Source of the DNA: CAWFSE01 sp963697565
Lineage (GTDB): Bacteria > Actinomycetota > Actinomycetes > CAVWCF01
NCBI GenBank assembly: GCA_963697565.1
Contig: CAVOOM010000003.1
Span: 62,001 to 126,000 of the forward strand
Direction: 5' to 3'
Length of the DNA: 64,000 bases
Shown: piece by piece, positions 16,956-24,653 of the stretch
Position numbering within the stretch: the stretch's first letter is position 1
How the letters are laid out: every line of letters starts with the position of its first letter
Made by a program: the position numbers and the translations under genes
Notes under the pieces: generated by a model
The model's database searches: none
The model's input: the letters and a program-made list of their open reading frames with translations, nothing else
What the model was told of the DNA's origin: nothing

Positions 16956-18299
16956 ATGCTCTCCATGGAGGAGCCCGACATCCAGCCCGCCGCGGCAATC
17001 ACTCGAACCATCGGCCGGCGCGTCCGCCAGGGCCGCAACGACCGGGGCTGGACGCTTGACCAGCTGGCTAAGCGGTCTGGGGTCAGCCGACGCATGTTGG
17101 TCAACGTCGAGCAGGGCGTGACCAACCCGAGCATTGCGACACTTCTGCGGTTGGCAGACGCACTGGGCATCGGCCTACCCACGCTCGTTGAGACATCTGT
17201 CGGCGACATCGACAATCCCGTGGCGGTAACTCGCGCTGGAGCGGCACTGGCGATGTGGACAAGTACCGGCGGGGGGTCCGCGGTCATGGTCGCGAGCACC
17301 ACCACGCCTGATGCCTACGAACTCTGGGACTGGCACCTGGGTCCAGGCGACGACTACCGCAGCGAGGCCCATCACCCGGGCACGCGCGAGCTGCTCCTGG
17401 TCGGGTCCGGATCGATCGAGCTGGAGGTGGGCGATTCCGTGCACCGCCTCAAGGCTGGTGACGCCGCTGCGTTCGACGGCAACCACCCCCACGCCTACCG
17501 CAACGCATCGAAGAGCCGACCTGCCCGGTTCACCCTGACCGTCTACGACCCTGCACCCGACAAAGGAACCGTGATGAACCAGCCCGGCGACCCAACCCTG
17601 CTGGCCGCCCTCGACGGCGCGCATGTCGACGAAGCCGTGTTCGGGCGAACACCGGACTACCGGGTCCTGCTCATCGTGGCCGCGGACGTGCGCGGCGGAC
17701 CGTCCGACGACGCCAGCGACGCGGCGCTCCGGCGCGCCGAGCAGGCCGCGCAGGAACGAATGGCTGGCGAGGCTCCTGAGTCCCTGCCCGAGGTCGCGGC
17801 CTGGCGCGAGGCGTTCCTGGGCTTCGGGGCCAAGCCAAGGCAGGCGCGAAGCAGCGTCGAGGCCCTGCTGCGTCGGGTCGACGCAGGGCTGCCCCGCATC
17901 AACCGACTGACGGACCTCTACAACGCCATCTCCATTGAGCACCTCTTGCCCGTGGGCGGTGAGGACCTCGACCAGTACCTCGGCGCGCCACGGCTGGTGG
18001 TCGCCACCGGCGAGGAGCCTTTCGAGACCATCGCGGACGGAGAACCGGTCATTGCCACCCCCGATCCGGGCGAGATCGTGTGGCGCGACGACCACGGTGT
18101 CACCTGCCGTCGCTGGAACTGGCGGCAGTGCGTCCGCACCCGCCTTACCGAGGACACTGTGAACGCCCTGTTCATCCTGGACGCTCTGGCTCCGCTGCCC
18201 ACAGACGCGCTCACCAGGGCCGGCGACGCACTCATCGAGGCGATCAGCGCCGGCAGGCCCGACGCGGCCATTTCGACCCGCATGCTCACCGCTCGTTGA
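16956..18299 (+). CDS. XRE regulator-cupin-B3/4 domain fusion protein
   Basis: The 447-residue protein joins three modules. Residues about 15-75 are an XRE HTH (GWTLDQLAKRSGVSRRMLVNVEQGVTNPSIATLLRLAD). Residues about 110-190 are a cupin (PGTRELLLVGSGSIELEVG...AAFDGNHPHAYRN). Residues about 210-430 resemble the B3/B4 editing domain of phenylalanyl-tRNA synthetase beta (NRLTDLYNAISIEHLLPVGGEDLDQY). An internal ATG (17574) behind AAAGGAACC could initiate the third module alone. Direct repeats CAGTGCA at 16922 and 16945 precede the start and may be an operator. ATG 16956 or 16965 could be used. XRE-cupin proteins sense small ligands; deacylation of mischarged tRNA by the third module is an inference. 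Confidence 0.8.
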   Translation: MLSMEEPDIQPAAAITRTIGRRVRQGRNDRGWTLDQLAKRSGVSRRMLVNVEQGVTNPSIATLLRLADALGIGLPTLVETSVGDIDNPVAVTRAGAALAMWTSTGGGSAVMVASTTTPDAYELWDWHLGPGDDYRSEAHHPGTRELLLVGSGSIELEVGDSVHRLKAGDAAAFDGNHPHAYRNASKSRPARFTLTVYDPAPDKGTVMNQPGDPTLLAALDGAHVDEAVFGRTPDYRVLLIVAADVRGGPSDDASDAALRRAEQAAQERMAGEAPESLPEVAAWREAFLGFGAKPRQARSSVEALLRRVDAGLPRINRLTDLYNAISIEHLLPVGGEDLDQYLGAPRLVVATGEEPFETIADGEPVIATPDPGEIVWRDDHGVTCRRWNWRQCVRTRLTEDTVNALFILDALAPLPTDALTRAGDALIEAISAGRPDAAISTRMLTAR

Positions 18300-18350
18300 T
18301 ACCGATCTCGCCGAGGACTCACCTACACGCCCCACCCCGAGAAGGCGCAC

Positions 18351-18656
18351 ATGATCTGCTGCTCGTTCATCTTCAAGCCTGGCCAATACGACGACGACTT
18401 CCATCGCCTCGACGGCCAGATCGACCAGTACGCCCGAAGCCTGCCCGGCTTTCAGAAGGTCGAGACCTGGTACTCCGCCGACGGCACGGTCATCAACGCC
18501 ATGTACTTCTTCGCCGACAAGAAGGCTGTCGCCCAGCTCGCCCGCTTTCCCGTACATCGCGAAGCCAAGTCACAAGTTCATCGCTGGTACGACAGCTACC
18601 ACGTCGTCATCAGCGAAGTGACCGCCACATACGGCGATCGACAGCGCCCAGCGTGA
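18351..18656 (+). CDS. Small protein with a probable dimeric alpha+beta barrel fold
   Basis: The 101-residue protein begins MICCSFIFKPGQYDDDFHRL and contains GFQKVETWYSADGTVINAMYFFADKKAVAQL, the strand-helix-strand rhythm of ABM/EthD-like monooxygenase and binding proteins. No catalytic residue can be assigned. GAGAAGG precedes ATG 18351. It is 51 nt behind the XRE fusion gene with no repeat between them, so the pair probably forms one transcript and one repeat-delimited unit. Confidence 0.6.
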   Translation: MICCSFIFKPGQYDDDFHRLDGQIDQYARSLPGFQKVETWYSADGTVINAMYFFADKKAVAQLARFPVHREAKSQVHRWYDSYHVVISEVTATYGDRQRPA

Positions 18657-18672
18657 ACGGGCCAATGGCCCC

Positions 18673-18826
18673 CCGAAGTGCCGCTCTGTGCGCCATAGGC
18701 GCGCTCTCGGGGATGGGCGACGCCACCGGGCCGGGTAACCCCACACTTCGCTAAGACACTCTCTGCGTCGATCCCCGGTGGTGTCGACGCCGCCCGAGAG
18801 CGAGTCGGCCCGATCAATATCCGGCA
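18673..18826 (+). repeat. Interspersed repeat R3 (full-length, 154 bp)
   Basis: A full copy, about nine-tenths identical to R4 by hand alignment and the same length. Its first half is bounded by CGAAGTG (18674) and CACTTCG (about 18747), an imperfect inverted repeat. Its second half holds GCGTCGA-N12-TCGACGC within CTCTC/GAGAG and ends in GATCAATATCCGGCA. The next start codon follows after 10 nt. Confidence 0.85.
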
Positions 18827-18836
18827 ACATGGACCG

Positions 18837-19196
18837 GTGACTGAGTCCAACACCTTCTCGGCTGAGCACCGTCTGGCGACGTACGGCAGTCTCGCGCCCG
18901 GAGGTCCGAATCACCGACAGCTAGACGGCCTGAAGGGTCGTTGGTTCGCCGGCACCGTCCGCGGCACCCTTCTGGAGAAGGGCTGGGGCGCCGAGCTCGG
19001 CTATCCCGGAATCGTCTTGGAGGAACAAGGGAACGACGTGGAGGTTCAGGTTCTTGAGTGCGCGGACCTCGTGGGACGCTGGCCGCTACTGGACGAGTTT
19101 GAGGGCTCGGGCTACGAACGGGTCATCGCCGTAGTGCGAACCTCGTCTGGTGACTTCGAAGCCTCGATCTACGCTCTTGTGGAGCGCCCCAGATAG
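18837..19196 (+). CDS. Gamma-glutamylcyclotransferase-like (AIG2/GGCT fold) protein
   Basis: The 119-residue protein has the substrate-loop signature LATYGSLAPGGPNH (13-26) and the catalytic Glu region LLDEFEG (84-90, likely E87 or E89) of the GGCT superfamily, which forms pyroglutamate from gamma-glutamyl compounds. It also has GYPGIVL, as do small bacterial members. The substrate is not known. GTG 18837 lies 10 nt after repeat R3, and repeat R4 starts 24 nt after the stop, so the gene is closely boxed by repeats. Confidence 0.78.
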   Translation: MTESNTFSAEHRLATYGSLAPGGPNHRQLDGLKGRWFAGTVRGTLLEKGWGAELGYPGIVLEEQGNDVEVQVLECADLVGRWPLLDEFEGSGYERVIAVVRTSSGDFEASIYALVERPR

Positions 19197-19220
19197 ACCG
19201 CCCTGGAACAAGGGCCCGCG

Positions 19221-19374
19221 CCGAAATGCCGTTCTGTGCGCCATCGACGCGCTCGCAGGCTTCAGCGACGCCACCCGGCCGCGTAACCCCACACATCGCT
19301 AAGACACTCTCTGCGTCGATCCCCGGTGGTGTCGACGCCGCCCGAGAGCGAGTCGACCCGATCAATATCCGGCA
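19221..19374 (+). repeat. Interspersed repeat R4 (full-length, 154 bp)
   Basis: Same length and order of motifs as R3: CCGAAATGCCGTTCTGTGCGCC, GCGACGCCACC, the core GTAACCCCACACATCGCTAAG, then the same stem-loop and GATCAATATCCGGCA end. The second halves of R3 and R4 differ by one base. The next start (ATG 19386) follows after 11 nt. Confidence 0.85.
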
Positions 19375-19385
19375 TTCTGACTCGC

Positions 19386-19634
19386 ATGCCAGACGCGGAC
19401 GACCACTGGATTCAAACGATCGGCGCGCCGCTCCCTAACGATCCGCGAGACGGCGAGCTCCACCGGTTCTCGGGTCCCCTGCCCGAGCGGTTCTATCTTG
19501 AAGCGTGGGGAGACGACGAGGACGGCGACCAGGCCGAGGAGCAACCGGCAGCGCGGTACGTCCGGTCTGCCTCGCCTCCGCGAACCGACGACGACGGACG
19601 CACGATCTGGCTCTACGAGTACCAACCCGAGTAA
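19386..19634 (+). CDS. Small acidic hypothetical protein
   Basis: The 82-residue soluble protein is rich in Asp, Glu and Pro (MPDADDHWIQTIGAPLPNDP at the start; AWGDDEDGDQAEEQPAARY in the middle; WLYEYQPE at the end). I do not recognise it. ATG 19386 is chosen because the upstream in-frame extension is repeat R4 sequence. It is boxed between R4 and R5. Confidence 0.5.
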   Translation: MPDADDHWIQTIGAPLPNDPRDGELHRFSGPLPERFYLEAWGDDEDGDQAEEQPAARYVRSASPPRTDDDGRTIWLYEYQPE

Positions 19635-19645
19635 CCCTGGCGAGT

Positions 19646-19730
19646 GCGATGTGCCGTTCTGACTTGCCCGAGGCGCGCTCTCGGGGATGAGCGACGTCAC
19701 CCGGCCGCGTAACGCCACGAATCACTAATG
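19646..19730 (+). repeat. Interspersed repeat R5 (first half only)
   Basis: GCGATGTGCCGTTCTG, GGCGCGCTCTCGGGGATG, GCGACGTCACCCGGCCGC and a diverged core GTAACGCCACGAATCACTAAT. The stem-loop half seen in R3 and R4 is absent. It starts 11 nt after the preceding stop. Confidence 0.78.
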
Positions 19731-19815
19731 CACCCGTTGGACGGGGATCTTCGGCCCTACCGGGCAGCTGCTAACCGGGAGCAGCCTGGCGATGTCCAGA
19801 AGACAGGAGGACGTC

Positions 19816-20256
19816 ATGTCAGGCCAAAGGATTCTTGCGCTCGCCGCCGCGGTGCTTCTGGGAGTGATCGGAGGCGTCGTGGTCGGACGCGCGACCGCAC
19901 CGGACCCGCCACCACCGGCGGGGCTGGCTACCAGCCAGGTTGCCGACCTGCTCGCTAGCCGCGTCAGTGCCGTGAACGACGGCGACAAAGAGAGCATCGC
20001 GATCCACTACAGCACGAACGCGGTGGTCGAGGAGCACGACCAGGATCCGCCGGTCATCTACTCGGGGAACGAGAGGATCGCGTCGGTGCTGAGTGGGTAC
20101 CAGCTACTCGGGTTCCGCATCCAGCAGCAAGGCGTCGCAATGCAGCAGGGCAGTTGGGTGGCAGAGCCGCTCACCTGGTCCAACGGCGAGGGCATCGCCG
20201 TGTACGAGATAGACGACGACGGCGTTATCGCCCACCAATGGGTGTTCGGCGAATAG
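19816..20256 (+). CDS. Membrane-anchored or secreted NTF2/SnoaL-like protein
   Basis: The 146-residue protein has an N-terminal hydrophobic segment (about 4-27, ILALAAAVLLGVIGGVVVG) without a clear cleavage site, so it is either a signal anchor or a signal peptide. The rest (SRVSAVNDGDKESIAIHYSTNAVVEEH...GVIAHQWVFGE) looks like the cone-shaped NTF2/SnoaL fold used by isomerases and binding proteins. AGGAGG with 5-nt spacing supports ATG 19816 over an upstream ATG. No ligand can be inferred. Confidence 0.65.
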   Translation: MSGQRILALAAAVLLGVIGGVVVGRATAPDPPPPAGLATSQVADLLASRVSAVNDGDKESIAIHYSTNAVVEEHDQDPPVIYSGNERIASVLSGYQLLGFRIQQQGVAMQQGSWVAEPLTWSNGEGIAVYEIDDDGVIAHQWVFGE

Positions 20257-20499
20257 GCCCCTCAACCACTGCGGGCTGGTCGCTCGTTCTTCGTCCTGCT
20301 CGCGCGGCTGCGCGCAACCGTGGTGCATTGGGAGGATCTAACCGATCACCGTCGCAGAGCTCGCGATCGTGGGACGGGTCGGCTTGGCCTGCGCACCGTA
20401 CAGCTGGCTCACGGTCACCCCGGCGACGCAAAGCGGTGGCTGGATCGACAATCAGGCCGGCGGGGAGTGGGCCATGCCCGGCTGCCAAGCCGGACCCGG
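20257..20499. other. Gene-poor stretch ahead of repeat R6
   Basis: No gene can be supported here. A short plus-strand frame (about 20369-20563, MGRVGLACAPYSWLTVTPAT) lacks a ribosome-binding site and runs into R6; it may be a remnant of a lost gene. I see no convincing promoter. Confidence 0.4.
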
Positions 20500-20543
20500 C
20501 CGACTGGCGTGCCCACCGAGGGCAACCCCACACATCGCTAAGG
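20500..20543 (+). repeat. Interspersed repeat R6 (core only)
   Basis: GGCGTGCCCACCGAGGG followed by CAACCCCACACATCGCTAAG, the most conserved 20 bases of the family. Flanking halves are not recognisable. Confidence 0.7.
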
Positions 20544-20559
20544 CATCTGGTCACTCCAC

Positions 20560-21096
20560 CTAGCGGCGACCACCCCACTCGCGATGCCAGTACTGCGCGT
20601 TCTTGCTGCCCGCGCGCAGGATCTCGTCCGGACGCTGGCTGGCTGGCCAGAACTCGACTAGGTAGTCGTCGACCACGCCCTCGGCGGCCACCCCCCGCAC
20701 ACCTCCCCCAGCATCCCTCCCCTTCGCGCTCACCCTGACCCGGTAGTCGCCCGGCCCGAGCTCCGCGAGCGGTCCGCCGCCCTCGCCACCGATCGTCCTC
20801 CACCAGACGTCAGCACCTGAAGGGACCCTGACGGACACCTCCACGACATCCTCGTAGTCGAGTGGCTTAAGTTCCGGCGCAGAGTCGAGGAGGACGATGC
20901 GAACGTGGGAGCCACCGGACTTCCTTGCCAGGTTCATGCAAAGGCAACTGGGATCCGCCGCGCCTACGAGCCCGTTGACCTGACCACGGAAATACCGGTC
21001 CACACGTCCGCCGAACCACCTGCCGTCCTCTGTCCAAACCAGGTCGAACACGCCGAAGTCCGTGTAGACCACGTCATCCAGCAGCGCAATGCCCAT
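20560..21096 (-). CDS. Conserved hypothetical protein of unknown function
   Basis: The 178-residue protein starts at ATG 21096 (MGIALLDDVVYTDFGVFDLV) and ends YWHREWGGRR. A pattern of strands with two short helices is suggested, with a C-terminal VDDYLVEFWPASQRPDEILR segment that I recall as common in unannotated actinobacterial proteins. There is no signal or membrane segment. The upstream in-frame extension is repeat R7 sequence and is rejected. The gene is opposite in direction to the repeats that flank it (R6 and R7). No function is assigned. Confidence 0.65.
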   Translation of the reverse strand: MGIALLDDVVYTDFGVFDLVWTEDGRWFGGRVDRYFRGQVNGLVGAADPSCLCMNLARKSGGSHVRIVLLDSAPELKPLDYEDVVEVSVRVPSGADVWWRTIGGEGGGPLAELGPGDYRVRVSAKGRDAGGGVRGVAAEGVVDDYLVEFWPASQRPDEILRAGSKNAQYWHREWGGRR

Positions 21097-21115
21097 GCAG
21101 CCGGACGATAGCGAC

Positions 21116-21200
21116 TCCGAAGTGCAGTGAGGTAGCCATCTGCGCTCGCAACGGGAACGATCGGCACCACCTCGCTGGGTAACCCCACACATCGTAAGTA
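21116..21200 (+). repeat. Interspersed repeat R7
   Basis: CCGAAGTGCAGTGAGGTAGCCAT, GGCACCACCTCGCTGGG (as in R2) and the core GTAACCCCACACATCGTAAG. It is followed by GGCCAGCCGACCGC, similar to the end of R2. This is the last copy in the window. Confidence 0.75.
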
Positions 21201-21289
21201 CAACCCGCGTGGCCAGCCGACCGCTTGCCTGCCCAGCCACCTTCAGCCGCCGCCCCGTGGTCGTCCTGGAGGCCTTTGGCAGGGTCCGG

Positions 21290-22300
21290 CTACGGGATGG
21301 GCCGAACCGCCAGGGCGTACGCCGTGGGCACCTGGGGCTGCCACTTCCTCACCAAGTGCTGCACCAGCGGATCGGGGTCTTCTGCCAGGGGCGGCACGTC
21401 GTCGGACGGCAGGACAACGTCGTACTCGGCGGAGCGCCCGACACCGACCCCCGGGAAGATGGTCTGTCGGGGATCCACCACCACCATGAGCCGGCCGGTG
21501 CCGTCCTCGACGAGGGCGGAAGACGTGCGCCCAAACTGGCCTTGCGTCACGCGGCCGCGGATCGTTCCCGCGGCTGGACCCTGACGGGCGGCCGCGATCA
21601 GCTCGCCAATGGTGCTGGTCGCCCCCCGCAGCCGGGCGGCGTCGGGTTCTGCGCCGAGCGACACCAGCCACGGCCGTGGCCACTGCGCCTGCGGCCATCG
21701 CGAGAATTCGGTGCCGGCGGGCGGTTCCGGCCATTGCCAGCTGCCCGGGCAGCGCTCCAGGCGCAGGCCGTCCCAGGTCCTCTCGTCGGGCCCGTGCGTC
21801 GTGCTGGGGTCCACGTCGAGACCCATCCTGCCGGATCGGTCGACGATGCGCCCCGCGTCGGCGGCGAGGATGCACACGTCGATCATCGACTCGATCGAGT
21901 CGAAGAGCCGCCGCACGTCAGGCTCGTGGGAGTGCATGTACCACACCGATGGATCGGAGGCCGGCTCTCCCGGCACGTCCAAGGTGACGAAGCCCGACAT
22001 GCGGTCGTCGAACAGGTGCAGCCAGGCGGGCGGCTCGTCCTCGACATCGAGGCTGAACCGGCGCCACTCCAGCAGGTCCTCAACCGGGCGCAGCCGCCAG
22101 CCGGCGAAGACGCCCAGCCGGCCGCCATCGCGCCAGCGATAGAGCGACTCGACCGCGCCCGGCAAGCCCAGCGGCGCCAGCGACTGGCGCAGCGAATCCA
22201 CCCCCGCGTCATCCAGGCCGGGCCTCATCGCGGCCAGGTACTCGGGGAACCGATCACGCAGTATCTGCTCCCACCGGCGCAACGCCGACTCGACACTCAT
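21290..22300 (-). CDS. SMI1/KNR4 (SUKH) family protein with an extra C-terminal domain
   Basis: The 336-residue protein's first about 190 residues fit the SUKH fold (ALRRWEQILRDRFPEYLAAMRPG, then LAPLGLPGAVESLYRWRDGG and DPSVWYMHSHEPDV). SUKH proteins often act as immunity partners of polymorphic toxins but also occur as housekeeping scaffolds. The last about 90 residues (GTIRGRVTQGQFGRTSSALVEDGTGRLMVVVDPRQTIFPGV) look OB-fold-like, which is an unusual addition. No toxin gene is recognisable next to it. ATG 22300 is the only reasonable start. Confidence 0.72.
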   Translation of the reverse strand: MSVESALRRWEQILRDRFPEYLAAMRPGLDDAGVDSLRQSLAPLGLPGAVESLYRWRDGGRLGVFAGWRLRPVEDLLEWRRFSLDVEDEPPAWLHLFDDRMSGFVTLDVPGEPASDPSVWYMHSHEPDVRRLFDSIESMIDVCILAADAGRIVDRSGRMGLDVDPSTTHGPDERTWDGLRLERCPGSWQWPEPPAGTEFSRWPQAQWPRPWLVSLGAEPDAARLRGATSTIGELIAAARQGPAAGTIRGRVTQGQFGRTSSALVEDGTGRLMVVVDPRQTIFPGVGVGRSAEYDVVLPSDDVPPLAEDPDPLVQHLVRKWQPQVPTAYALAVRPIP

Positions 22301-22473
22301 CAGGCCCCCTTCTCCCCCCAGGGACTCGACGCGTACGGACCTCCCCTTGAGGGTCGGTCCGCTGGGGTGCGCCGGTGTTCGATGAACCGCACACCGATAC
22401 CGCCCACGGGCACACGCACGACTCCATCTGGCAACGCCGTCTGTGTGCCTCCAGCGGGCAGAGGCCGTTGGGG

Positions 22474-23523
22474 TCAGGGGACGGAGACGTCCGTGACGGG
22501 GAGCGACGAATCGGCCGCGAAGCCCAGGTCGGAGGCGGGCCGGCCTCGCGCGACCCTCTCAGCTCCCAGCGCCGCCACCATCGCGCCGTTGTCGGTGCAC
22601 AGCCGGGTCGGCGGCACCCGCAACGCGATCCCCGCGGACGCGCAGCGCTCCTCGGCCAGGGCCCGCAGCCGTGAGTTCGCCGCGACGCCGCCGCCGATGA
22701 GCAGCGTGTCGACTCCCTCATGCCGGCAGGCCGCGACCGCCTTGCGCGTCAGCACGTCGACGACCGCCTCCTGGAACGACGCGGCGACATCGGCGACGGG
22801 CACCTGCTCCCCCGCGCGCTCGCGCTGCTCGACCCAACGCGCCACCGCGGTCTTCAGGCCGGAGAACGAGAAGTCGTTGCGGTGCCGCTCGAGATCGTGC
22901 GACGCGCTCAGGCCGCGGGGGAAGGCGATCGCCCGAGAGTCGCCCTCCGTCGCCACCCGGTCGATGTGCGGTCCACCGGGGAAGGGCAGCCCGAGCACCC
23001 GGGCGACCTTGTCGAACGCCTCCCCCGCGGCGTCGTCGATGGTCTGGCCGAGCGGAGTGACCGCCGCCGTGACGTCCTCGACGAGCAGCAGCGACGAGTG
23101 CCCACCCGAGACGAGCAGCGCCAAGCACGGCTCCGGCAGCGGCCCATGCGCCAGCTGGTCCACCGCCACATGGGCCGCGAGGTGGTTGACCCCGTGCAGC
23201 GGCAAGCCGAGCCCGAGGGCCAGCGCCTTGGCCGCGGCCACACCGACGAGCAGCGCGCCGGCCAGCCCCGGGCCGGCGGTCACCGCCACGGCGTCGATAT
23301 CGCCGTACGCAAGCCCTGCCTCGGCCAGCGCGCGGTCCAGGGTGGGGACGATCGCCTCAAGGTGCGCCCGGCTGGCGACCTCCGGCACGACGCCGCCGAA
23401 CCGCGCGTGCTCGTCGACCGAGCTGGCGACCGCGTCGGCGAGCAGAGTCGTCCCGCGGACGATCCCGATCCCCGTCTCGTCGCACGACGTCTCGATGCCG
23501 AGGACGATCGGCTGGTCAGCCAT
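22474..23523 (-). CDS. tsaD: tRNA N6-threonylcarbamoyladenosine transferase TsaD
   Basis: This universal ASKHA-fold enzyme transfers the threonylcarbamoyl group to A37 of ANN-decoding tRNAs, working with TsaB and TsaE encoded upstream. It has 349 residues, the N-terminal GIETSCDETG, the metal-binding pair H114 and H118 (GVNHLAAH), GGHSSLLLV and GGGVAANSRLR. ATG 23523 is chosen from the conserved start; the open frame upstream is rimI in another phase. It overlaps the end of rimI by 8 nt. Confidence 0.97.
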   Translation of the reverse strand: MADQPIVLGIETSCDETGIGIVRGTTLLADAVASSVDEHARFGGVVPEVASRAHLEAIVPTLDRALAEAGLAYGDIDAVAVTAGPGLAGALLVGVAAAKALALGLGLPLHGVNHLAAHVAVDQLAHGPLPEPCLALLVSGGHSSLLLVEDVTAAVTPLGQTIDDAAGEAFDKVARVLGLPFPGGPHIDRVATEGDSRAIAFPRGLSASHDLERHRNDFSFSGLKTAVARWVEQRERAGEQVPVADVAASFQEAVVDVLTRKAVAACRHEGVDTLLIGGGVAANSRLRALAEERCASAGIALRVPPTRLCTDNGAMVAALGAERVARGRPASDLGFAADSSLPVTDVSVP

Positions 23524-23992
23524 CGGAGTCCTTCTCCCCGGCCAGTCGCAGCCGCATGACGACCCCGTCGACCCCTGGCGCGTAGTAGCCGCGGCGGACG
23601 GACAGCCGCTCGAAGCCTCGCGATGCGTAGAGAGCAAGCGCCGGCTCGTTGTCCGCCCGGACCTCAAGCAGCACCTGCGCGCACCCTCGCCGCCGGGCCT
23701 CCTCGATCAGCGCCTCCAAGAGCGCGCGCCCGAGCCCTCGACCCTGGGCCCACGGGGCGACGGCGAGAGTCTGCACATCGCCATCCCGGTCGACCGCGCG
23801 AAGCCCGCCGTACGCGGCCAGCCGGCCGTCGACGTCGGCAGCGGCGTACCAGCGGGTCGACGGAACTCCGGCCAGCTCAGACCAGAAGGTCGCCTCGCTC
23901 CACGCGTCGACGGGGAACAGCTCGGTCTCCAGCGCGTGCGCGGCGGGGATGTCCCACCAACGCAGCGGTCGGATCGCGGTGGCCCCGCTCAT
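23516..23992 (-). CDS. rimI: RimI-like ribosomal protein S18 N-acetyltransferase
   Basis: The 158-residue GNAT enzyme has the acetyl-CoA loop VAPWAQGRGLGRALLEALI, the substrate-side LFPVDAWSEATFWSEL at the N-terminus and the C-terminal NEPALALYASRGFERLSVRRGYYAPG of RimI. It is expected to acetylate the N-terminal Ala of S18 and possibly other proteins. It sits between tsaB (4-nt overlap) and tsaD (8-nt overlap), the order typical in actinobacteria. Confidence 0.93.
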   Translation of the reverse strand: MSGATAIRPLRWWDIPAAHALETELFPVDAWSEATFWSELAGVPSTRWYAAADVDGRLAAYGGLRAVDRDGDVQTLAVAPWAQGRGLGRALLEALIEEARRRGCAQVLLEVRADNEPALALYASRGFERLSVRRGYYAPGVDGVVMRLRLAGEKDSDG

Positions 23993-24653
23993 GGCCCGAG
24001 CACCGACTTGCGGGGGCCGGGCGCGACCGCGTCGGGGCGGCGCAGATAGAGCGGGCGCGGCTCCCCGCCCGAGACGGCCCCGCCGGCGACCAGCGCCGCG
24101 AGCAGCCCGGCCGAGGGGTACGCGGGATCAAGGGCAGGGCCCAGCGCGTCGGGGTACAGGGCGGCTCCGTGGCCGACCACCTCCGTGATGCCCAGCGCGG
24201 CGATGCGGTCCGCGGCGTTTGGCGGGGCCTCGACGTGCGGTCCGCTGATCCGATCGCCGGCGGCGTCGTACGCCGCCCAGTAGACCTCTCGGCGCCGCGC
24301 GTCGGACGCGACGGCCAGCGGGCCCAGGTGTCCGGCGGCCCGCGCCCCGGCGGCCAGCACGTCGAGGGAGCAGACCCCCAGGACCGGGATGCCCAGGGAC
24401 GAGGCGAGGACCTGCGCGGTGGCCAGGCCGACCCGCAGCCCGGTGAACGGGCCGGGGCCGGTGCCGACCGCGACGGCATCGAGGTCGGACGGCGCCAGCC
24501 CGGCCTCGGCCAGCACCCGCGCGATCAGCGGCGCGAGCAGCTCGCCGTGCCGGCGGGCGTCGACGACGGAGGCCTCGGCCAGCACGGTGTCACCACGAGC
24601 CACGCCCGCCGAGACACCGCGGGCGACGAGGTGTCGACGGCGAGGACCAGCAC
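23989..24653 (-). CDS. tsaB: TsaB, t6A synthesis partner of TsaD, frameshifted near the start
   Basis: This inactive TsaD paralogue forms the TsaBDE complex. The main frame (from GTG 24603) contains GTGPGPFTGLRVGLATAQVLA and VASDARRREVYWA. The conserved first strand lies upstream in another frame: GTG 24653 gives VLVLAVDTSSPAVS. One base is missing near 24605-24620 (AVS...GVARGDTVLAE). TsaB is essential in most bacteria, so I treat the break as a likely sequence error. The product would be about 221 residues. Confidence 0.88.

Noticed and set aside
18673..19730. Classical integron attC sites
   Set aside because: I could not find the paired GTTRRRY and RYYYAAC boxes in the copies, and no integron integrase is in the window. 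Only the array layout resembles an integron.
16251..21200. A CRISPR array
   Set aside because: Copies are 0.3-1.9 kb apart with genes between them and vary in length; there are no regular spacers and no cas genes.
21209..24049. A 946-codon plus-strand frame opposite the SUKH, tsaD and rimI genes
   Set aside because: Antisense shadow of conserved genes, low-complexity Arg/Pro/Ser sequence.
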